A DNA stretch of 63,314 nucleotides from positions 1 through 63,314 of the forward strand of contig SHVL01000005.1 in NCBI GenBank assembly GCA_009694305.1, written 5' to 3'. The notes beneath the pieces are model-generated. The model ran no database searches and was not told where the DNA came from. It worked only from the letters and a program-made list of their open reading frames with translations. The translations under genes were made by a program, and so were the position numbers. Source of the DNA: Thermoleophilia bacterium (GTDB lineage Bacteria; Actinomycetota; Thermoleophilia; Gaiellales; Gaiellaceae). Shown piece after piece: positions 46,086 to 53,618 of the stretch. The stretch's first letter is position 1. Every line of letters starts with the position of its first letter.

Positions 46086-47887
46086 GCGACGCGCTCCGCC
46101 CAGTCGCCGTAGAGGCCCGTGTAGACGCCGCCCCGCTTCATCAGCTCCGCATGGGTGCCCTGCTCGACGATTGCCCCGTCTGCGAGGACGACGATCAGGT
46201 CGGCGCCCTGGATCGTCGAGAGCCGGTGCGCGATCACGAATGCGGTCCGTCCCGCAAGCAGCTTCTGCAACGCCCGCTCGATCACGCGCTCCGTCCCGAT
46301 GTCAACGGACGAGGTCGCCTCGTCGAGGATCAGGATTCTCGGGTCGGCGAGCAGTGCCCGCGCGAACGCGATCAGCTGACGCTGCCCGAGCGAGAGCCTG
46401 AAGCCCCGCTCGCCGAGCTGCGTCTCGTATCCGCCCTCGAGCGTCCTGATCCATTCGTCGGCACCGACCGCGACCGCCGCCTGCTCGATCTCTTCTCTCG
46501 TCGCGTCGGGACGTGCAAACGCGATGTTCTCCGCAACCGTCCCTGCAAACAGGAAACCCTCCTGGGGCACCATGCCGAGCTGACGCCGCAGGGACTTCTG
46601 CTCTACCTCCCGTACATCGTGCCCGTCGATCGTGATCTGGCCCTCTCTCACGTCGTAAAAGCGGGCTATCAGCTTGGCGATCGTCGATTTTCCGGCGCCC
46701 GTCTGGCCGACGAGCGCCACCGATGTTCCGGCGGGAACGTCGAGGTCGATCCCGTGCAGTACCTCGGGAAGCGAGCCGTAGCCGAACCTCACGCCGTCAA
46801 AGCGAACGTGCCCGACGATCCGCGGCAGCACGAACGCTGTCGGCGCATCGACGATCTCGGGCTCCTCGTCGAGCACCTCGATGATCTTGTCGAGCGCCGC
46901 CGTCGCCGAGAGGAAGGTGTTGTAGAGCTGCGAGAGCTGCTGCACCGGGTCGAAGAAGTTCGCGAGGTAGAGGAAGAAGGCAAGCAGCGTCCCGATCGAG
47001 ACCTGGTCGTTCACGAGCAGGTAGCCGCCGTAGCCGAGCACGATCGCGGTCGCAAGCGAGGAGAGGAAGTCAACGGCCGGGAAGTAGAGCCCGTTGAGCA
47101 CGATCGTCTCGTAGTTCGCGTCGCGATAGAGGCTGTTGATGCCGCGGAAGCCCGCCTGGTTGCGCGACTCACGGGCGTACGACTGGACGACGCGCATACC
47201 GGCGATATCCTCCGCCAGGGTCGCCGTGACGAGGCCGATGCGCTCGCGCACACGACGGTAGGCGCGGTTCGAACGGACGCGAAACCAGATGGTGGCCGCG
47301 ACCATCAAGGGGACGACCGAGAGGGTCGCGAGAGCGAGGCGCCAGTCGAGCACAAACAGCACGACAGCCGTGCCGACGAGCAGCATCACGTTCTGCACGA
47401 GGGAGGTCACGCCGTCGGTGATCAGCGTGTCGAGAGCCTCGATGTCGTTCGTGATCCGGCTGATGATCGCCCCGGTGCGGTTACGCTCGAAATAGCCGAG
47501 AGAGAGCCGCTGCAGGTGCCCAAAGAGGCGAATCCGCAGGTCGGCGAGGGCCCGTTCGCCCACCCAGCCCGTCAGGTAGGTCTGCAGCGCCGAGAGACCG
47601 AATGTCGCGAGCCCGACGACGACGAATGCGACCACGATCCAGACGAGCATCCGCAGATCGCCCTCCTTGATGCCCTGATCCACGGCAAGCTTGGCAAGCA
47701 GCGGCGGCACGAGTGCGACGAGGGTGAAAGCAAGAAGCGAGGCGACAGCGCCCGCAGTCCGCCGCCGGTAGGGCAGCACGAGACCGATGAGCACCGCAAT
47801 GCGGCGGCGCGACTGCTGCTTCGACCAGTCGCCGACCTTGCCGCCCCGCTCCTCGGAGAGGTACGCGCCCGCCTGGGAGATCTTCAT
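46082..47887 (-). CDS. ABC exporter subunit with canonical ATPase site
   Basis: A 601-residue half-exporter: a six-helix transmembrane domain (residues about 30-330) fused to a nucleotide-binding domain. Walker A is GQTGAGKST, Walker B is ILILDEATSSVD with the catalytic glutamate, but the signature is LSLGQRQ rather than LSGGQ. It pairs with the half-exporter encoded just upstream, whose own Walker B has Asp in place of Glu. That is the pattern of heterodimeric exporters with one degenerate site (BmrCD and TM287/288 type). The start overlaps the partner's stop (ATGA). The cargo, a drug or lipid, is unknown. Confidence 0.93.
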   Translation of the reverse strand: MKISQAGAYLSEERGGKVGDWSKQQSRRRIAVLIGLVLPYRRRTAGAVASLLAFTLVALVPPLLAKLAVDQGIKEGDLRMLVWIVVAFVVVGLATFGLSALQTYLTGWVGERALADLRIRLFGHLQRLSLGYFERNRTGAIISRITNDIEALDTLITDGVTSLVQNVMLLVGTAVVLFVLDWRLALATLSVVPLMVAATIWFRVRSNRAYRRVRERIGLVTATLAEDIAGMRVVQSYARESRNQAGFRGINSLYRDANYETIVLNGLYFPAVDFLSSLATAIVLGYGGYLLVNDQVSIGTLLAFFLYLANFFDPVQQLSQLYNTFLSATAALDKIIEVLDEEPEIVDAPTAFVLPRIVGHVRFDGVRFGYGSLPEVLHGIDLDVPAGTSVALVGQTGAGKSTIAKLIARFYDVREGQITIDGHDVREVEQKSLRRQLGMVPQEGFLFAGTVAENIAFARPDATREEIEQAAVAVGADEWIRTLEGGYETQLGERGFRLSLGQRQLIAFARALLADPRILILDEATSSVDIGTERVIERALQKLLAGRTAFVIAHRLSTIQGADLIVVLADGAIVEQGTHAELMKRGGVYTGLYGDWAERVA

Positions 47888-49641
47888 GCCGAAACCCCGA
47901 TCTCCTGGAGCAGGCCGAACTCGTGAATCTCGCGGTAGACGGCGCTCTGCTCGAGCACCTCGCCGGGGGTGCCCTTCGCGGCGATCCTGCCGTGCTCGAG
48001 CACGACAATCGTGTCGGCGAGCGCAATCGTCGAGAGCCGGTGGGCGATCACGATCGTCGTCCTCCCCCGCATCGCCTCCTTCAGGCCGGCCCGGATGAGC
48101 GACTCCGTGGTGGCGTCCACGGAGGCTGTTGCGTCGTCGAGGATGAGGATTCGCGGGTCGATCACGAGGGCCCGCGCAATGGCAAGCCGCTGACGCTGGC
48201 CGCCCGAGAGGGTGATGCCGCGCTCACCGATCACCGTGTCGTAGCCGTCTGGCAGTTGCTCGATGAAGTCATGGGCCTGGGCGGCCCGCGCGGCGGCCTC
48301 GACGAGGCCGGGCGCTACGTCAGGTACACCGAAGGCGATGTTGTCACGGACGCTCGCCGAGAACAGGAACGGATCCTGGGAGATGACGCCGACCGCACGC
48401 CGCAGCGAGCGGCGGGTGACGTCGCGCACGTCGATGCCGTCAACGAGCACACGCCCCACATCCGCGTCGTAGAAGCGCGGCACGAGCGACGCGAGCGACG
48501 TCTTCCCGGCCCCCGAGGCGCCGATCAGGGCGACCGTGCTGCCGGCCTCGACCTCGAGATCGATCCCCTCGAGGATCGGCCGTTCGGGATCGTATCCGAA
48601 CGAGACGCCCGAGAAGACCACCCGACCGGGCCCGGCGACCAGGTCTCCGGCATCGGCGGCGTCGGCGATCTCCTCGGGCTCGTCGATCACCTCGAAGAAC
48701 CGCTCGCCGGATGCGGTCGCACGCTGGGCCTGACCGACCCATACCCCGAGCGAGCGCAGCGGTATCACGAGCATCACAAGCAGCAGGTTGAAGGCGACGA
48801 AGCCCCCGATCGTGAGATCTCCCTGTACGACGAAATGCCCCGCTGCGAGCAGTACGCCGGCCTGCGCGAGCATCGGCAGGAAGGTGAGAAGCGGCACGTA
48901 CAGGGAGCGCTGCGTGTTCGCGCGCACGGACGCCTCGAAGACCTCGTCGGAGGCGCGCCGGAAACGCCGCTCCACCTGCTCCTCCTGGGCGAACGACTTG
49001 ACGACGTGAATACCTACGATCGACTCCTCCGACACGGTCGCCACCTCGCCGAGCTTCTGCTGCACATCGCGGAGCACCGGGTGCGAGACCTGGCTGTAGC
49101 GGTAGGCGACGCCGATCAGAACCGGGGTGATCGCGAGAGCGATGAACGCGAGCCGCCACTCGTAGAAGAAGAGGACGACCGTGACGCAGGCGATCGTGAC
49201 CACATGCTGGGCGAAGAAGATGAGGCCGTAGCCGAGGAAGAAGCGGATCGTCTGCAGGTCAACGGTCGCCCGCGACATCAGCTGACCGGTCTGGTGGCGG
49301 TCGTAGTAGCCGAACGAGAGGCGGAGCAGGCGGGCATAGAGAGCATCGCGCATGTCCCACTCGACCGCCAGAGCCTGCTTACCCGAGATGAACCGACGCC
49401 CCAGCATCAGCAGCGCCCGAAGCAGCCCGACGCCGAGGATCACGAGAACCAGAAATGCGATCTGATGACCGTCCTGCCCACCCTTGAGCTCGTTGATCAC
49501 GAAGCCCGTGAGGACGATGACCGCGATCGCAGCGGCCTGTGAGAGGATTGCCAGGATCGTCGAGGCGATCAGCGACAGGCGATAGGGCCGCAGGAACTGC
49601 AGTAGGCGAACGAAGGTGCGGGAGTTCGACGAGGCGATCAG
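47884..49641 (-). CDS. ABC exporter subunit with degenerate ATPase site; 5' end lacks a normal start
   Basis: The partner half-exporter. Walker A is GASGAGKTS, the signature LSGGQRQRLAIARAL and Walker B ILILDDATASVD, with Asp where the catalytic Glu should be. The first canonical in-frame start, GTG at 49500, would leave out the first membrane helix. The same frame stays open to 49672 and encodes that helix (RPYRLSLIASTILAILSQAA), yet has no ATG, GTG or TTG. An ATG at 49646, with GGAGG 11 bases before it, is out of frame by one base. Either CTG (about 49641) starts the protein, or a one-base change near 49643 has broken the 5' end. The position given assumes CTG. Confidence 0.85.
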   Translation of the reverse strand: MIASSNSRTFVRLLQFLRPYRLSLIASTILAILSQAAAIAVIVLTGFVINELKGGQDGHQIAFLVLVILGVGLLRALLMLGRRFISGKQALAVEWDMRDALYARLLRLSFGYYDRHQTGQLMSRATVDLQTIRFFLGYGLIFFAQHVVTIACVTVVLFFYEWRLAFIALAITPVLIGVAYRYSQVSHPVLRDVQQKLGEVATVSEESIVGIHVVKSFAQEEQVERRFRRASDEVFEASVRANTQRSLYVPLLTFLPMLAQAGVLLAAGHFVVQGDLTIGGFVAFNLLLVMLVIPLRSLGVWVGQAQRATASGERFFEVIDEPEEIADAADAGDLVAGPGRVVFSGVSFGYDPERPILEGIDLEVEAGSTVALIGASGAGKTSLASLVPRFYDADVGRVLVDGIDVRDVTRRSLRRAVGVISQDPFLFSASVRDNIAFGVPDVAPGLVEAAARAAQAHDFIEQLPDGYDTVIGERGITLSGGQRQRLAIARALVIDPRILILDDATASVDATTESLIRAGLKEAMRGRTTIVIAHRLSTIALADTIVVLEHGRIAAKGTPGEVLEQSAVYREIHEFGLLQEIGVSA

Positions 49642-49829
49642 ATCATGGTAGGGGCAGCCTCCCTGTTCGGATCAAGACGACGTCGCTCACGGCGGAGCGC
49701 GGGTCGGAGAGAGTGTCGTCCCGCCGACGGAAGTGCATCGGCTCGGCACCGGGCAAGCTCGACGTCCGGCAATCCGCGCACACGACGCTCTTTCGACCAT
49801 GTCTGTCGGCGCCGGCCACCACCGCCGAG

Positions 49830-50084
49830 CTATGTCTTCGTGAGGCGCTCGCGCAACAGCGGCAGCACGTCGTCGGGCTCCGGATAGCGCCCCAGCATCG
49901 ACTTCGTGAACACCAGCTCGCCGTCGAGATGGACGTCGAAGATCCCGCCCACGCCGGGAACGACCTCGAGGACGTCGATCATGCCTCCCCACTCCTCCAG
50001 GATGCGCGCCACCAGACCGGCGGCGTTCGGCCACGCGGTTCAGGGAACGCAGTACTCGATACGGAAGCGGTGCCGGTCTGCCAT
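49830..50084 (-). CDS. Rdx/SelW-like thioredoxin-fold selenoprotein with in-frame UGA
   Basis: An 84-residue protein read from ATG 50084 through an in-frame TGA at 50042-50040 to TAG at 49830. The N-terminus is RFRIEYC12-V-P-U15, so the UGA sits exactly at the second position of the C-x-x-C/U motif of the SelT/SelW/SelH (Rdx) family. After it comes a complete Rdx body: VARILEEWGGMIDVLEVVPG, VGGIFDVHLDGELVFTKSML, then GRYPEPDDVLPLLRERL. A hairpin with loop GGUCU lies 15-33 bases after the UGA. The family has redox roles. A stop mutation of TGC is the alternative, but the hairpin and the otherwise intact gene favour selenocysteine. SelA/B/C/D genes are not in the window. Confidence 0.8.
50007..50025 (-). 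promoter_or_regulatory. Candidate bacterial SECIS hairpin
   Basis: On the minus strand, CGCCGCC-GGTCT-GGTGGCG forms a 7-bp stem (one G-U pair) with a five-base loop. The loop begins 21 bases after the UGA. The E. coli fdhF element has the same GGUCU string in its SelB-bound loop, about 18 bases after UGA. A two-base bulge and two more pairs can extend the stem below. Confidence 0.7.
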
Positions 50085-50105
50085 GGAACGTATTCAACCT
50101 CTAAC

Positions 50106-50141
50106 AACGCATCCGCGCGAACCTGCCACGGCGGATGCGTT
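50106..50141. promoter_or_regulatory. Perfect 11-bp inverted repeat upstream of the Rdx selenoprotein gene
   Basis: AACGCATCCGC (50106-50116) and GCGGATGCGTT (50131-50141) are perfect complements with a 14-base spacer, 22 bases before the selenoprotein start codon. It could be a leader stem, an operator or a terminator for transcription from the right. Confidence 0.5.
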
Positions 50142-50201
50142 CCCCGAGAGGCTGACGGCCTGGTCGCAGACGGTGCCGGAATACGGCCCAGAATGCAGAC
50201 G

Positions 50202-50220
50202 TTGTACAGGTTTTGTCCAT
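50202..50220 (+). promoter_or_regulatory. Motif TGTAnAnnTTTTGTCCA, copy 2
   Basis: TTGTACAGGTTTTGTCCAT, followed by an AT-rich ATTTTGTCGAGATAATAA. It is upstream of the decayed glycosyltransferase on the plus strand and about 120 bases upstream of the selenoprotein on the other. Related to the strings at 17082 and 51445. Confidence 0.45.
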
Positions 50221-50289
50221 ATTTTGTCGAGATAATAATCTCCCCTCCGAACCCCCGCTCCGTCTACCGGCGACGGAGCCGAGCGTGCT

Positions 50290-51015
50290 CCAACTCTCTC
50301 ACGCGGCGACCGGAGAGCGCCACAGCAGAGCAGGAGCAGACGGGAACAGACCGACGGCCGTGCAGTTCGCAACGCACTCGTCGCCGGAGGGCCGCTGGTG
50401 GCACTCCAGGCCGACACGACGCTGCTGTCGGGCCCAGGGCACGCAGAAGACGCCGGTTTTCTCCCGTCGCTCCTCGCTACCGGAGACCGTCTCGCCCGCG
50501 AGCGTATGTCTCGCTCGGCAGCTTCCTCTCCTCGAGGACGGACGTCCTGCAGCGCATAGCCGAAGCGCTCCGGGCCCTGGAGTGGGATGCGGTCGTCGCA
50601 ACAGGCTCTACCCCTTCGGCAGCTGCTCGGGCCGACACCGGCCGGCTGGGTGATGAGAGAGCATCTCCCCCAGGTGGCCGCGCTCGAGGGTGTGACATCG
50701 TCGTCTGTCACGGGGGCAACAACACCGTCACGGAGGCCGTCACGGCCGGCCGTCACGGCCGGCCTTCCCGTGCTTGCCGCCCCGTTCTCGACCGATCAGT
50801 TCGCGGGAGCAGAGGATCTTCGTCGCGCAGGCCTCGGGCGCGTGATCGACCCGAACACCGCGAGTCCGCACCACATAGCCGAGCAACTCGCCAACCCGAG
50901 CGGCGGCGCCGAAGCCCGTCGGGCAGCCGCGCTGGGTACCGAGCTCCGGGCCTCTCCCGGTGCCCACGTCGCTGCGGACGCGATCACCAACGCTGGTCGC
51001 CGCGCTCGTCGCCGC
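50290..51015 (+). pseudogene. Decayed UGT/MGT-type glycosyltransferase
   Basis: Pieces of a macrolide/UDP-glycosyltransferase C-terminal domain appear in alternating frames. ALVAGGPLVALQADTTLLSG (about 50370) is followed by YVSLGSFLSSRTDVLQRIAE and LRALEWDAVVATGSTP in a second frame. VMREHLPQVAAL follows in a third, then CDIVVCHGGNNTVTEAVTAG (about 50690-50750), then GLPVLAAPFSTDQFAGAEDL to about 51000. At least four frame changes are needed to join them, and no start is visible. The HGGNNTVTEA segment is the donor-binding motif. This is a dead gene, not a sequencing slip. Confidence 0.75.
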
Positions 51016-51071
51016 AGCCTGAGCACCCTACCCGTTGCTTCCCCCGGGCTTCTGTACCCTCCCCGGCGGCG

Positions 51072-51224
51072 CTACCGGCCCGGGACGTCGCCAGACCGCT
51101 GTTGCGCCTGGATCCTGTCGTTCTCGCGGCCGTCTGCAATCGCGGCAAAGATCAGCCCGACGATCCCGGCGGCCGCAGGGATCGTCACAGCCACGCCCGC
51201 GAGAAAGAGCCCGAGGTTACTCAT
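51072..51224 (-). CDS. Small single-pass membrane protein
   Basis: A 50-residue protein: MSNLGLFLAGVAVTIPAAAG, the rest of one helix (IVGLIFAAIAD), then a charged tail. The ATG at 51224 overlaps the TAA stop of the gene before it (ATGAGTAA), so it is translationally coupled. No family is recognised. Confidence 0.6.
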   Translation of the reverse strand: MSNLGLFLAGVAVTIPAAAGIVGLIFAAIADGRENDRIQAQQRSGDVPGR

Positions 51225-51426
51225 TGCGATCGCTGCTCGTCTGGACTGCATCGCTGCCCATCTGGAGTGCGATGACACCGAAGGACAGGATCGACGGCAC
51301 CCAGAGGCCCACGAAGATGCCCTGCTCGTGGCTGCCGGTGAACCAGAGCGTGACGGAAAGGACGAACGAGGCGAACGCGGCGACGAGAATTGCCGCGGAG
51401 GCCCGAAGACGGAGTGTGCGTTTCAT
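51217..51426 (-). CDS. Small two-helix membrane protein
   Basis: A 69-residue protein with a basic start (MKRTLRLR), a hydrophobic helix (ASAAILVAAFASFVLSVTLW), a short loop (FTGSHEQG) and a second helix (IFVGLWVPSILSFGVIAL). GAGGAG lies eight bases before the ATG, one of the best binding sites in the window. It is coupled to the 50-residue gene downstream. An AT-rich TTTTGTCCA-type motif lies just upstream. Function unknown; small paired membrane proteins of this kind may modulate a transporter or sensor. Confidence 0.7.
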   Translation of the reverse strand: MKRTLRLRASAAILVAAFASFVLSVTLWFTGSHEQGIFVGLWVPSILSFGVIALQMGSDAVQTSSDRNE

Positions 51427-51444
51427 CGGTGGCGCTCCTCAATG

Positions 51445-51470
51445 TTTGTATATCTTTTGTCCAGATTATA
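51445..51470 (+). promoter_or_regulatory. Motif TGTAnAnnTTTTGTCCA, copy 3, with TATACT
   Basis: TTTGTATATCTTTTGTCCAG is followed by ATTATACT. On the plus strand TTTGTA and TATACT are spaced like -35 and -10 boxes, aimed at the dehydrogenase gene at 51643. On the minus strand it precedes the two small membrane protein genes. Confidence 0.5.
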
Positions 51471-51642
51471 CTAGCAGCCCCCCTGCCTGTTCGTTGGACG
51501 AACCGGCCCACGCCACCCGGAGCGCAGGCCTCCGAGGGTTGCCCCGGCGCCGTTGTACACTCGTCGGGTCGCGACACGATCGGTCGATCTCGTCCGGGGT
51601 CTCACCGCTCTTGTCAAACCATCATTCAGAACAGGGGCCAGG

Positions 51643-52713
51643 TTGAAACGGCATCGGATTGCGGTCATACCCGGCGACGGGATCGGCCCGGAGGTTGTCG
51701 ATGTCGGCGTTCGTGTCCTCGACGAGGTCGCCCGGGCCGACGGTGATTTCGCCTTCGACTTCGAGGAGTTGCCCTGGGGAAGCGCCTACTTCAGAGAGAC
51801 AGGGCGGATGATGCCCGACGATGCGCTCACTGTTCTCCGGCAGTTCGATGCGATCTACCTCGGCGCGGTGGGGTCGCCCGATGTCCCCGATCACCTCACC
51901 CTCTGGGGGCTGCTGCTTCCGATCCGCCAGCGCTTCAACCAGTACGTCAACCTCCGGCCCGTCAAGCTGTTCCCCGGGGTCGTCACGCCGCTGCGAGACA
52001 AGGGGCCCGAGGACATCGACATGGTGTGTGTTCGGGAGAACTCCGAGGGCGAGTACGCCGGCGTCGGTGGCCGCGTCCACGTTGGCTTCGAGCACGAGCT
52101 TGCACTCCAGACCGATGTCTTCACGCGGAAGGGCGTCGATCAGATCGCCCGTTACGCATTCGATCTGGCACGCGGGAGACGTAAGCACCTCGCGAGCATC
52201 ACAAAATCGAACGCGAGCCCGTTCAGCTACGTCCTCTGGGACGAGGTCGTGGCCGAGGTGGCGCTCGAGTACCCCGACGTGGAAGTCACGAGCCTGCTGA
52301 TCGACGCCGCTGCAGCCTTCTTCGTGACCAGGCCCGAGATGTTCGACGTCGTCGTGGCGTCGAACCTGTTCGGAGACATCCTCACCGACATCGGCGCGGT
52401 GATCCAGGGCAGCATGGGTCTCGCTGCGAGCGCCAACCTCAACCCGGACGGCGGCTACCCGGGGATGTTCGAGCCGGTACACGGCTCCGCACCCGACATC
52501 GCGGGGAAAGGCATCGCAAATCCGCTCGGTGCCGTGTGGGCGGGCGCCCTCATGCTCGAGGACCTCGGACATCCCGAAGCGGCCACCAGGACGATGGACG
52601 CCCTCAGGGCCGTCCTCGCAAGCGGCGTGGTGCGAACGCCGGACATCGGCGGCCAGTCGGGAACGAGCGACGTGGCGGACGCCCTCCTCGACGCACTCCG
52701 CACCCGCAAGTAG
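51643..52713 (+). CDS. Isocitrate/isopropylmalate-family dehydrogenase, tartrate/D-malate type
   Basis: A 356-residue beta-decarboxylating dehydrogenase. IAVIPGDGIGPEVVDVGV is the N-terminus. VCVRENSEGEYAGVGGRVH and LQTDVFTRKGVDQIARYAFD match the tartrate dehydrogenase/D-malate dehydrogenase (TtuC/DmlA) group better than LeuB. The C-terminal FEPVHGSAPDIAGKGIANPLG binds the cofactor. I chose the TTG at 51643 because AGGGG lies five bases before and family members begin at KRHRIAVIPG; a TTG at 51553 is in frame but would add a 30-residue tail unlike the family. Substrate among D-malate, tartrate and isocitrate is unresolved. Confidence 0.9.
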   Translation: MKRHRIAVIPGDGIGPEVVDVGVRVLDEVARADGDFAFDFEELPWGSAYFRETGRMMPDDALTVLRQFDAIYLGAVGSPDVPDHLTLWGLLLPIRQRFNQYVNLRPVKLFPGVVTPLRDKGPEDIDMVCVRENSEGEYAGVGGRVHVGFEHELALQTDVFTRKGVDQIARYAFDLARGRRKHLASITKSNASPFSYVLWDEVVAEVALEYPDVEVTSLLIDAAAAFFVTRPEMFDVVVASNLFGDILTDIGAVIQGSMGLAASANLNPDGGYPGMFEPVHGSAPDIAGKGIANPLGAVWAGALMLEDLGHPEAATRTMDALRAVLASGVVRTPDIGGQSGTSDVADALLDALRTRK

Positions 52714-52795
52714 CGCGCAGACACTCCCGCTCGCTCACCGCAGTTCGCAGGCCGGGAAACCACCGGACGCATCCCTGCGGTGACCACCCCGTCAA

Positions 52796-52824
52796 CAAAA
52801 AACCCCCGCCGCAGCAGGGGTTTC
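52796..52824. terminator. Rho-independent terminator between the dehydrogenase and tRNA-Ala
   Basis: AAACCCC (52800-52806) and GGGGTTT (52817-52823) form a stem. On the minus strand the stem ends in a T-run, so it terminates the tRNA transcript; it may serve the plus-strand dehydrogenase as well. Confidence 0.75.
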
Positions 52825-52828
52825 TCTA

Positions 52829-52901
52829 TGGAGCCAAGCGGGATCGAACCGCTGACCTCCTGGGTGCGATCCAGGCGCTCTCCCAGCTGAGCTATGGCCC
52901 C
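52829..52901 (-). tRNA. tRNA-Ala (anticodon CGC)
   Basis: The minus strand folds as a standard tRNA: acceptor GGGGCCA pairs with TGGCTCC, the D arm is AGCTCAGCTGGGAGAGC, the anticodon stem CCTGG/CCAGG encloses ATCGCAC, and the T arm contains GGTTCGATCC. The loop gives anticodon CGC, reading GCG (Ala). The discriminator is A, and no CCA is encoded. Confidence 0.93.
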
Positions 52902-52988
52902 GTTACCGCTGCATGATAGCGCGTCCGGCCGGGGGCGTCAGGCACCGCTGGCCGTTGACCCCGATCGAGAGAGACGGAAAGCGTAGCC

Positions 52989-53552
52989 CTACCAGCCTGC
53001 ACCCTCGTCGAGTGAGATCGGGTGGCCTGCCGGGATGGCGGTATCCGCTTGCATCCCTCCGAGGCTGCCTCGATAGAAGACCAGTGGCTCGCCGCCGCGA
53101 TGCTCGATCGCCACCACTTCGCCGAGCACGAGGTCGTGGTCTCCGGCGACCACGATCTCGGTGACACGGCAGCAGAGCACGGCAGCAGCGCCCTCGACGG
53201 CCAGGAAGCTCTCGAGGATGCGGTGGACCCGGTGCGCAGGGAACGGCATCCCGCGGGCGGCAAATTCGACAGCGGCCTCGCTTTGCCCGCGGTGAAGGAT
53301 GCTGACGGTGAAGCGCCCGCTCTTGCCGACAGCCGCGAGCGTGCGCGACCCATGCCCGAGCGAGACGAGGACGAGCAACGGATCGAGCGACACCGACGTG
53401 AACGAGTTGAGCGTCATGCCGGCGGGTTCGCCGTCGTGCTCGGCGGTCACGACTGTCACGCCCGTTGCGAACTCACCGACGCAATCCCGAAATGCGGCGC
53501 TCCCTGCCGCTTCCTCCGGGACAGGGGACAGCGCATCCACTACGACCTGCAC
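52989..53552 (-). CDS. Flavin reductase family protein (HpaC-like)
   Basis: A 187-residue flavin reductase that supplies reduced flavin to a two-component monooxygenase. FATGVTVVTAEHDGEPAGMT, NSFTSVSLDPLLVLVSL and GRFTVSILHRGQSEAAVEFA are the family landmarks. The GTG start at 53552 has GGAG six bases before it. It is the last gene of the operon that begins with the VOC dioxygenase and contains the HpaB-like oxygenase at 56228, its probable partner. Confidence 0.92.
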   Translation of the reverse strand: MQVVVDALSPVPEEAAGSAAFRDCVGEFATGVTVVTAEHDGEPAGMTLNSFTSVSLDPLLVLVSLGHGSRTLAAVGKSGRFTVSILHRGQSEAAVEFAARGMPFPAHRVHRILESFLAVEGAAAVLCCRVTEIVVAGDHDLVLGEVVAIEHRGGEPLVFYRGSLGGMQADTAIPAGHPISLDEGAGW

Positions 53553-53618
53553 CTCGATCTCCGGCCGACCAGACGGGTGTTCCCTGGTCCGAGACGGCTC
53601 GACGCACGGGGTTGCCGG

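Noticed and set aside
45155-47926. 923-codon plus-strand open frame
   Set aside because: It is antisense to the exporter gene and out of frame with the hypothetical gene at 45024; its composition is that of a shadow frame.
49687-50097. 136-codon minus-strand frame overlapping the selenoprotein
   Set aside because: Arg-rich shadow in another frame; the Rdx frame explains the same bases far better.
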